A stretch of DNA of 64,000 nucleotides from Candidatus Riflebacteria bacterium HGW-Riflebacteria-1 (GTDB lineage Bacteria > Muiribacteriota > Ozemobacteria > Ozemobacterales > Ozemobacteraceae): positions 62,001-126,000 of the forward strand of contig PGYB01000004.1 in NCBI GenBank assembly GCA_002839445.1. Reading direction: 5' to 3'. The notes under the pieces are model-generated. The model searched no databases and was not told where the DNA came from. It saw only the letters and a list, made by a program, of their open reading frames with translations. Positions 26,101 through 33,390 of the stretch are shown piece after piece. The number at the start of each line of letters is the position of its first letter. The first letter of the stretch is position 1. The translations under genes were made by a program, and so were the position numbers.

Positions 26101-26979
26101 TTAGCGAGCGAGAAGTTCCTGTTTGAACTGGTCGAGGAAGGGCGGTCTGGCTGCACCATTGCGCGGACCGAGCCTGATTTTGTCGATGGTGATATTCTTT
26201 AGCAGGTCTGGTGTGGTCACGGTCAGACCGCGCAGAGGGTCTCCAAGATACACTAGACCTTCGCGCAAGCCGATCACGCCCACTGCGTGTTCAACGTTGC
26301 TTATGCCTGACGATACTGTAACTATGAAAGGCAGATTTTCTGCAAGCAGCTGCTCGAAAGTCATTTTGCTGTAAGCTGCTTCGATAAAACCAAGAGCGCG
26401 GCATCCGGTTACCGAGTGGCTGGTCAGTGACCCTGGAAACAGGGTCTTTACGCGCCTGGTTGCTTCATATTCGTTAATCTGCTCGCCGTAAAGTTTGCAG
26501 ATCGTTGACAGAGTCGCCGGAACGCAAGTTACCTGCAGGGTTTGCAAAGTAACGCCATTTTTATCATAAGCCGGTGGTCCGACAAACAGCGCTGCCGGTA
26601 TGATCAAGACTGTTTCGACGGCAGTTACGCCGATGAACACTACGCCGACGATCAGATTGCGCAGGCCTTCGAGTTGCGGGGCATTGTGTCTGAACATGCG
26701 TCTGACGATATAGGTCAGAAACAGCAATTTGCAGCTAAGAACAATCAGCCAGGCTGGAATTGACGGATCGAATTCAATGGCTGTGCTCAGCAGGTTGGTA
26801 TGAGAGATCAGCAGGCTGCCGACAAAGAATGTAACAGCAAGAATAATTGGCGTTTTAAGCCGGTGAGTGGCGCTGCCGTTATTCTCGTCGCGGGTTTGTG
26901 AGCGCTTTTTGCCGCAGCGGATTGCATAAACCGAGGCGAAAAGGCTGAAAACTGCTTTGATGACAAATTCTATCGGCAA
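26101..26979 (-). CDS. Membrane protein with C39-like cysteine peptidase domain
   Basis: A 292-residue protein with about four N-terminal membrane helices (roughly 43-62, 74-92, 108-134 plus an N-terminal one) followed by a C39-like peptidase domain. The catalytic pattern is visible: Gln146 and Cys152 in QTLQVTCVPA, His231 in VEHAVGVIG and Asp247 in YLGDP. C39 peptidases normally sit on ABC exporters and cut double-glycine leaders, but no ATP-binding part or exporter gene is near. It may process an exported peptide or envelope protein. Confidence 0.77.
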   Translation of the reverse strand: MPIEFVIKAVFSLFASVYAIRCGKKRSQTRDENNGSATHRLKTPIILAVTFFVGSLLISHTNLLSTAIEFDPSIPAWLIVLSCKLLFLTYIVRRMFRHNAPQLEGLRNLIVGVVFIGVTAVETVLIIPAALFVGPPAYDKNGVTLQTLQVTCVPATLSTICKLYGEQINEYEATRRVKTLFPGSLTSHSVTGCRALGFIEAAYSKMTFEQLLAENLPFIVTVSSGISNVEHAVGVIGLREGLVYLGDPLRGLTVTTPDLLKNITIDKIRLGPRNGAARPPFLDQFKQELLAR

Positions 26980-27259
26980 TACTGACTCCGTTGTCTATAA
27001 AACAGTTTGATTTCCTGCACCTGATTATGACCCGCCGAAATCCAGAAAGGCTGTTGCTGAATATGCATGTCGGCAACCCGGTTTAACATGAGCTCCGCTC
27101 ATGAAATTAGTGTTGATGTTAAGTTTCCAAGACTCTTCACAGAATAGGGCATAACATCTGATAATGCAATAAGCCACCAGTCTGTGTCGTACATTTTCAT
27201 TTGTAGGCGGTGGATTTTTTGTGCTAGGGTACACCAACATAAAATTCAGGAGGATTAGT

Positions 27260-27961
27260 ATGAGGAAATCTTTTTTGCTGGTTACTTGTTGTTTTCTATT
27301 GTCTGCTGCAGTTGTCTGTGCCGCGCCGAAAACATATTCGGAACTGGTTGCAGGTGAAGCCTTCGCCAAGGCTGCCCCTGCACAGCGCCTGGAAATGCTG
27401 AATTCGCAACTCGACAGTAAGGAACTTAAATCTTCCGATCTCAGTGGCGATTTGATGGTTAGACTGTTTAACGATTGCATTCACAGCGAAAAAGAAGCGC
27501 CAGCAAGGCTCGACGCTTATGCAAAATTGCGCAATCAGTTCAACAAGCTTCCGCAGACTTATGAACTGGAAACCAATCTCATCGTAAACTTTCTGGCAAC
27601 CACTGCGGAAGGCCAGAAAGGTGATCTGGTCGGCATGATGAAACATATACAGACTCTACTTGACGCTAAAAAAACCTGTTGGCCGGTAGTTGCGCCTCTG
27701 CATGAGGGTATGCTTGCTGCCCACCTCGTTTCTAATGCTGAATATCAGAAAATGAGTGCCAAAGACAAACTGGCTTATGTTAAAAAGCTGGTCGGCGAAT
27801 CTGCGTTCAAGGATATGACCGGAACCCGGTTCGTGCGTGGCGTGGTGACCGATGTGCTGATGGTTACTGCCGAAGATCAGCAGAAGGCCGTTTACGACGA
27901 ACTGGTGCCGCTGCTCGATACCTTTACCAAAATAGCCATTCCGAACGGTTATTTTAAGTAG
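27260..27961 (+). CDS. Secreted protein of unknown function
   Basis: A 233-residue protein with a signal peptide (cleavage after VVCA at about residue 21), all-helical afterwards. A perfect AGGAGG precedes the ATG; an upstream ATG with no ribosome site is rejected. I recognise no family. It is a single gene with a terminator-like hairpin after it. Confidence 0.7.
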   Translation: MRKSFLLVTCCFLLSAAVVCAAPKTYSELVAGEAFAKAAPAQRLEMLNSQLDSKELKSSDLSGDLMVRLFNDCIHSEKEAPARLDAYAKLRNQFNKLPQTYELETNLIVNFLATTAEGQKGDLVGMMKHIQTLLDAKKTCWPVVAPLHEGMLAAHLVSNAEYQKMSAKDKLAYVKKLVGESAFKDMTGTRFVRGVVTDVLMVTAEDQQKAVYDELVPLLDTFTKIAIPNGYFK

Positions 27962-27980
27962 GCTGTCTCTAATACCTGAT

Positions 27981-28009
27981 AAGGGCGCATCAGCAATGGT
28001 GCGCCCTTT
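27981..28009 (+). terminator. Terminator-like hairpin
   Basis: AAGGGCGCA pairs with TGCGCCCTT around an 8-10 base loop, 20 bases after the stop codon. The following T tract is interrupted (TTCGCATATTTT). Confidence 0.65.
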
Positions 28010-28114
28010 CGCATATTTTCCTGCCACCCAGATTTTAGCTCTGTATTGTGATGACAACAGTGGGTGTTCCCGGTATTATATTCATTGCATTATCTTTCTG
28101 CAACGGAGAACTAC

Positions 28115-28651
28115 TTGGAAGCACTGTTCCTTCTGCTCGAATTTTTCGGCCAATTTTTGCTGGAGCTTTTGTTGAGCCTGTTTTTTGAAGGTGCCGTTGA
28201 ATTAAGCGGACACAAGCTCAAAAAGTCGCGCAAGAAACGCCATGCTGCCAGGGGGGCTCGTGCTCAGGATTCTGGAAAGCAAGAACTCGAATCGGAAGAA
28301 CCCGAATCGGAAGAACTCGAATCGGAAGAACCCGAATCGGAAGAACTCGAAACGCAAGAACCCGAACTGCCAGAGCCTTTCAGCTGGGTGATCAGTGTCT
28401 TTGTTTACTTTGTTCTGGGCTTGGTATCTGGCTTTATCAGCCTGCTGGCTTTCCCGGATTCGTTTATCAAATCTGGCAGTGCCCGTCTGATTTCGCTTTT
28501 TGCTGCGCCGATTGCTGCTGGTATGGTAATGAGCCTGGTTGGCCGGGTTCGTGACAAGAACGGCGAAGAACCAATTCGTCTCGACAACTTTTTTTACGGT
28601 TTTCTGTTCGCGCTTGCCATGACCCTGATGCGTTATTATCTGGCGGCCTAG
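28115..28651 (+). CDS. Small membrane protein with acidic repeat linker
   Basis: A 178-residue protein with a TTG start, chosen because GGAG lies six bases upstream; a GTG 17 codons earlier lacks one. It has a hydrophobic N-terminal helix, a short basic stretch (KLKKSRKKRHAARGAR), an acidic linker made of repeated ELESEEPES units, and three C-terminal membrane helices. No family is recognised. The linker is encoded by a tandem 15/30-bp DNA repeat and may vary in length between strains. Confidence 0.6.
   Translation: MEALFLLLEFFGQFLLELLLSLFFEGAVELSGHKLKKSRKKRHAARGARAQDSGKQELESEEPESEELESEEPESEELETQEPELPEPFSWVISVFVYFVLGLVSGFISLLAFPDSFIKSGSARLISLFAAPIAAGMVMSLVGRVRDKNGEEPIRLDNFFYGFLFALAMTLMRYYLAA
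28283..28367 (+). repeat. Tandem 15/30-bp repeat inside a membrane protein gene
   Basis: A 15-bp unit of the form GAACYCGAATCGGAA is repeated about five to six times, with alternating CTC and CCC variants that give a 30-bp higher-order period. It codes for the acidic linker ELESEEPES. The unit length is a multiple of three, so copy changes keep the frame. Confidence 0.85.
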
Positions 28652-29055
28652 CTGTCTGAAAGCAATTGTGACACTTGCAATTGCTTGCCAAGATTCTCTA
28701 AATGGCACTTTTAAATCGATAAGGCTTCGATTGTCTTTAACATAGCGGTTTCAGCTGTTCTGAAAAAATATTTTCTGTCTGTTTGTACGTACAGAGGATC
28801 TTTGGCGACTTCTGACGTTTGTCAATGTTCGCCGGTGACTGTTTTTGTCGCAAAGATTGTACTAAACAAAGCATCAATTCTACCCGAAAGGGTTTATGGA
28901 TTTGTTTGCCTCCTTATTTTTCAGGTCCGGGTATAACCCGGATCTTTTTTTTTCCGGTCATTCAGAGGCAACAAAAGTCTGGCTATCCTCAACCGAGGGT
29001 CAGGAATAAGCAATGTGCTAATTAGACATTTTTGCAGGACAATTACGACAAAGGT
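28652..29055. other. Intergenic stretch, possible small RNA
   Basis: About 400 bases between convergent genes. A good terminator sits in the middle, 275 bases from the upstream gene. The 68-codon open frame at 28819-29025 runs through this terminator and is not believable. The stretch before the terminator is either a long 3' untranslated region or a small RNA gene. Confidence 0.4.
28926..28953 (+). terminator. Strong terminator without an adjacent gene
   Basis: TCCGGGT pairs with ACCCGGA around the loop ATA, extended by two further pairs, followed by nine T after a C. Confidence 0.8.
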
Positions 29056-30294
29056 CTAATTGTTGGCCAGTTCAGCGGCCCATTCTTTGAAGTCTTTTTC
29101 GAACTGGTTTTTATCAAGATCAACAGCGGTTTTGAGTGCTTCGTCTATGTTCATGCCGCTTTTCAGGCAGTTGATAATTTGGCGCGGTGCTGCCATGGTG
29201 CTGTTCTGAACCAGAAAGCGCGCGTAGAGACCGGCGAGATGATATGCCTTGTAAACCCTTTCCATCGGTGCCGGGCATAATGTCTTGATTTCGGCAAACT
29301 CCTGGTCGAGTTCATCGGTAGTCATGATGTCGCTTGGTGCCGGCGCGTATGGCTTGAATTCAGTGAAGCCATCATCTTTCTTCTCGGCAAATACTGCCAG
29401 CCCTTCGTTGAGCCAGGTCGGGCAGCGGCCGCTACCCATTATAAAAATTATATTGTGGGTAAATTCATGCAGCAGCAGCTTGCGTGCGCTGAGCCTTGTT
29501 TCAGGTTCAGAGCGCGGAAAGCTTTCAGCTGGCACGGTCATTGACTTGCCGCCAGTGGCAAAACCACCGGCCCATGAAACCGGGCTGACTTCTTTAAATT
29601 TTACCGGGTCGAGAGCCAGTATTGACGTTCTAAATGCCGGTATACAGGCCATGTCTCCGGTTACCTGCAGGTAGACTTCTTCAAGACGATCGTCGGTAAG
29701 CTCATTGGTTACGTAAGCATAACTGTTGTCTACGGGAGTGTAGATAATAAAACGCCGACCGGCCCTCATCATCATTGAGTTCTCGCGGGCCATGCGTTCG
29801 AGTTGCACCATTACGCGTTTGCGCAGTTCACGCTTTTTGCTGTCACTGTCTTTTTCGTCTTCAAGCAGTTCGCGAAGGGTTTCCCAGCATGACAGTTCAC
29901 TTGCTTCTTCTTTAAGTGCCTGATGACACTCCGCCAGTTTTTCGAGAATGGTCAGTTCTTCTGGTTTTAGCTCATAGGCGCGTTTGAGTCGCGGAATAGC
30001 CTGTGTGTAGTCGCGCTTTTCATCGGCAAGGTATTCGCCATGCCGCAGAAACAGTTCAAAGGATTCGGCAAATATCAGCTCAGCGAGAAACAGCAGCTGC
30101 CGGTCTTCTTCGGGCAGATCAGTTACCGGCTTGCCTTTTAGGACTGGTTTTATCGCTTCTTCGATCTCTTTTATACGCTCTTCGGTATATCCGGCCAGAT
30201 CGGTTCCGGCGGCAAAAATGCTGACCGAAAAGTTGAGTGCGAGTATCAGCACGAGAACGACAGGCCAGACCAACCGTCGATTATTTAACAACAT
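29056..30294 (-). CDS. Secreted peptidase-MA-like metalloprotease with TPR region
   Basis: A 412-residue protein with a signal peptide or anchor (residues 9-29). An N-terminal helical TPR-like part (about 65-145) is followed by a gluzincin-type domain. The zinc site His276-Glu277-xx-His280 is in LLLHEFTHN, with the third ligand likely Glu297 in WLNEGLAVF. This HExxH...NEGLA pattern is that of the peptidase MA-like family. It should act in the envelope; the substrate is unknown. A good ribosome site (GGAGG) precedes the ATG. Confidence 0.82.
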   Translation of the reverse strand: MLLNNRRLVWPVVLVLILALNFSVSIFAAGTDLAGYTEERIKEIEEAIKPVLKGKPVTDLPEEDRQLLFLAELIFAESFELFLRHGEYLADEKRDYTQAIPRLKRAYELKPEELTILEKLAECHQALKEEASELSCWETLRELLEDEKDSDSKKRELRKRVMVQLERMARENSMMMRAGRRFIIYTPVDNSYAYVTNELTDDRLEEVYLQVTGDMACIPAFRTSILALDPVKFKEVSPVSWAGGFATGGKSMTVPAESFPRSEPETRLSARKLLLHEFTHNIIFIMGSGRCPTWLNEGLAVFAEKKDDGFTEFKPYAPAPSDIMTTDELDQEFAEIKTLCPAPMERVYKAYHLAGLYARFLVQNSTMAAPRQIINCLKSGMNIDEALKTAVDLDKNQFEKDFKEWAAELANN

Positions 30295-30325
30295 GGTTTT
30301 TCCTCCGCGACAAGGCTATAATTTC

Positions 30326-30354
30326 AGTGTACCCCGCCCTTGGCAAAGTGTCAA
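30326..30354 (-). promoter_or_regulatory. Promoter of the peptidase-MA-like gene
   Basis: On the minus strand TTGACA, a 17-base spacer and TACACT, about 32 bases upstream of the start codon. Confidence 0.75.
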
Positions 30355-30504
30355 ACCGTCTGGTTTTGTTTGTTGCCTTGGAATCCGCGGGCTTGTCAGC
30401 GCAGCAGGCATTTCTGAAAAGATTTATGCAGGAACGGTTTAACAGACAAAGGTTGTTGAAAGTTCCTTAATTCTGATATGGTTCTACTATACGAGGTATA
30501 AATT

Positions 30505-33390
30505 TTGAGACAGAACAGCAGAGTCGTTTTTCCATTGATTTACTGGACTTTGCTTATTCTGTGCTTTTTCATTTTCCCGGCTTTTTTGCTGAATCTGGCA
30601 GTTAATCGATATTTTACGCTGGCTCAACATGAACTTGAAAACCAGAGATTGCTCAAGGCGCAGAAAGTGCTCGCTCAGCTTCGATGGCAATCTGACGGCG
30701 CCAGATATTTTCACCAGTTATTCAGTAAAGTTCTGGCTGGTCCTTGTTTGACAGCTGTTCCGGAGAAAGAACTGGCGCAACGTATTGACCGTCTGAAAAC
30801 TGCCTTTCCTGAAGAACTTGGATTCATCGTCTGGGACCACAACGGAAAACTGAGCGAAGAACTAAGTGATGCTAAGGACTTTGTTACCGTAAAAAACAGC
30901 CTCAACGCATATCTTAAAGAACTGCAGCAGATTGCCGTTACAAGTTTTCCACAAAACCCTTTGCTCACAAGTGAAATCAAGAAGCGCGCCAGGAAATTCA
31001 GGCAGTTCCTTGGCCCTTTTGTTTCAAGCGCGAAACTGGCCGAATCTTTTGTGCCCAATAATAAGGCCAGGTGTTTTCAGATGCAGGCAGAAGGCCGGCA
31101 GGCTTATGGTTGGTACTCGTCGCAGCGCGAGTTTTCTGTTTTTGTTTACATCTCGAATGAGCTGATCAATTCAATGATCCAGCCCAGGACTTTCTGCCAG
31201 AAAAATTCTCACACAAAATCCTCGACTAATTTTTTTATGATAAACGAGAAGACCCTTGAGGTATTTCCGGAGACCTCGTCGGAAATTGCACGAAAACTAA
31301 CAATTAATCTGAAAAAAGCGGCTTCTTTGACTCCGCCCGAGCTGCTTAAATCGGGCCACAGCTTTTACACTTTCCAGAAACTGGCAGCTGACTGGTGGGC
31401 CGGCGCAGTAATAGATGCCGGACTCGATAACGACGCACAGACTCAAAACAATAAAGTAATCTTTCGGCTGATCGCGACGATGTTTCTTAGTTGTTTCGTG
31501 TTGAGATGTTACTTTCTTGTGCACTCTAATCCGTTCAGCTCGATCAGATGGAAGCTATTCGTAATCTTTCTTTACACTGTTGCCATACCACTGATGATCT
31601 TTTCAACGGTTGGCTTCGAACACCTGACGCAGATGGAAAAGGGGGTAGAGAGCCGTCGTGGCATTCAGCTGATCCAGCTTCTCAGCAAAATGGATCACCA
31701 GTTCAGCGTGTATCTGTTGCAAAGAGCAGCAATGCTGAGTGACTTCACTGGCCTGGCGTTCTGGAATAACAGCGGTTCCCGGCCGACTCCCCAAGATTCG
31801 GTTCATTTTGCGGATCATATTATGCGGAAGTTTTCTCCGCATGCGGTCATTATTATGGATGAGAAGGGAAACAATCTGCTGCCGCAAAAATTCTCGGGCA
31901 AGATGGCTAACCATAGTATTGTAAAGGCTCTGTCCATTGATCTGCTGGAATTCCTGAATGAGAGGGAGCACGCGCAATGCAAGCCGGTTAAGATGGTTAC
32001 CGAATCTTCGATACTTGCCTATGGGCACTCGAATCAGGCAATCAGAATTTTCAATATGGCTGAAACTACTGAATATTACTATATGCAGACTGTTCAGAAT
32101 CCGCTGACCGGGCGCTATGAATACTGCATTCAGATGTTCTGGGATTTTACCGAACTGCAGCGAGACTTTTTCAGGCAATTTTCTCAGCAACTCAAAGCTG
32201 ATAAACAGCTGTTACCGGTCATTTTTTTTCCTGATAACAATTTTGTGTATCCGGATAGCACTCTCAGGGCAGATCTGAATGAGTTCTTTGAACGGGTTGA
32301 TCTGCGGGGTCTGCAGCTTGAGAGGTATGCGGATCTTTCCGGGAAAAGATTTCTTGTTGCAGGTATAAGGGGGCAAAATTTACTGAAAGCAGTTGTTGCA
32401 GCACTCCTCAGTTTTGATTCGATTGCGGATGAGGTTGACCAGTATAAAACTGTATTTGTCAGCCTGTTTTTGCTGACTCTGCTTTTCACGGTTGCTTTGT
32501 ACAATCTTTTAAACTACCAGATTCTTAACCCGGTTAATCAGCTGGTTACCGGTGTAGAAAAAGTCAGGGCTGGCGATTACTCTTATCGAGTACCTTTAAT
32601 AGCGGAAAATGAGCTGGGCAGTCTTGGCAATTCGATTAATAAGACTATGGAGAATCTTCAGGAACTGGCTATTGCAAGAACGGTGCAGGAAGCGCTGTTA
32701 CCTGAAAGCACTCCGGCAATAGCCGGTTTCGAAATTTACGCAAAAACCAGGCCGATGACCAAGCTTGGCGGTGACTACTATGATTTTTTTGTGAATCATG
32801 ATGGGCGACTGTTGGTCATGATAGCAGATGTTGCCGGGCACGGTGTTCAGGCGGCCCTGATCATGGCCATGGCAAAGTCGGTTATGCTGCTGGCCCGCCA
32901 GGAGGGCGCAGTCAGCGAGCAGATAATGACACGTCTCAACGCAACCTTTTGCGGTCTGCGCAAATCTTCAATCAGAACGATGTTGACCGGCCAGATGCTT
33001 ACGTTTCTGCCTTCACAGAACAGATGTGAACTGGTAAATGCCGGGCATTGCGCGCCGCTCATAATTTCTGCTGATGGCAGAGAAGTTAATGCTGTAGTCA
33101 GTCAGTCATTGCCATTGGGTTTCGGGGCAAATAGAAAGTTCAATTCCGAGGCAATAGTGCTTGAGCCCGGTTCAACACTGCTTCTCTACACTGACGGAAT
33201 TCTTGAGAGCATGGATTCATATGGGCAAATGCTTGGCCCGAAGGGTTTTATTGAACTGATAAGAGCATCATATTGCTCTGATCTGGAGACATTTTATGAC
33301 AATATGTTTGCTCGTTACGAAAAATGGCGGGTGTCGCAGGATGATGACATAACCTTTGTTCTGATTCGGAGAACCGGCGATGAGAAATAA
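30505..33390 (+). CDS. Membrane sensor PP2C/SpoIIE phosphatase, first of a pair
   Basis: A 961-residue sensor phosphatase. The N-terminal helix (about 10-30), a first extracytoplasmic region, further membrane helices around 320-380 and a second sensor region precede a helix at about 655-675. Then comes a HAMP domain (NPVNQLVTGVEKVRAGDYSY) and a C-terminal PP2C-type phosphatase. Its metal-binding motifs GGDYYDFF, IADVAGHGVQAALIM, LYTDGILE and the final DDDITFVLI are intact. Such enzymes dephosphorylate STAS-domain antagonists in partner switches. The start is TTG after GAGG. It overlaps the paralogue behind it by 11 bases. Confidence 0.88.
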   Translation: MRQNSRVVFPLIYWTLLILCFFIFPAFLLNLAVNRYFTLAQHELENQRLLKAQKVLAQLRWQSDGARYFHQLFSKVLAGPCLTAVPEKELAQRIDRLKTAFPEELGFIVWDHNGKLSEELSDAKDFVTVKNSLNAYLKELQQIAVTSFPQNPLLTSEIKKRARKFRQFLGPFVSSAKLAESFVPNNKARCFQMQAEGRQAYGWYSSQREFSVFVYISNELINSMIQPRTFCQKNSHTKSSTNFFMINEKTLEVFPETSSEIARKLTINLKKAASLTPPELLKSGHSFYTFQKLAADWWAGAVIDAGLDNDAQTQNNKVIFRLIATMFLSCFVLRCYFLVHSNPFSSIRWKLFVIFLYTVAIPLMIFSTVGFEHLTQMEKGVESRRGIQLIQLLSKMDHQFSVYLLQRAAMLSDFTGLAFWNNSGSRPTPQDSVHFADHIMRKFSPHAVIIMDEKGNNLLPQKFSGKMANHSIVKALSIDLLEFLNEREHAQCKPVKMVTESSILAYGHSNQAIRIFNMAETTEYYYMQTVQNPLTGRYEYCIQMFWDFTELQRDFFRQFSQQLKADKQLLPVIFFPDNNFVYPDSTLRADLNEFFERVDLRGLQLERYADLSGKRFLVAGIRGQNLLKAVVAALLSFDSIADEVDQYKTVFVSLFLLTLLFTVALYNLLNYQILNPVNQLVTGVEKVRAGDYSYRVPLIAENELGSLGNSINKTMENLQELAIARTVQEALLPESTPAIAGFEIYAKTRPMTKLGGDYYDFFVNHDGRLLVMIADVAGHGVQAALIMAMAKSVMLLARQEGAVSEQIMTRLNATFCGLRKSSIRTMLTGQMLTFLPSQNRCELVNAGHCAPLIISADGREVNAVVSQSLPLGFGANRKFNSEAIVLEPGSTLLLYTDGILESMDSYGQMLGPKGFIELIRASYCSDLETFYDNMFARYEKWRVSQDDDITFVLIRRTGDEK

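Noticed and set aside
28819..29025. A 68-codon + strand open frame
   Set aside because: It spans a strong terminator and its product is rich in Cys, Phe and Pro with no family character.
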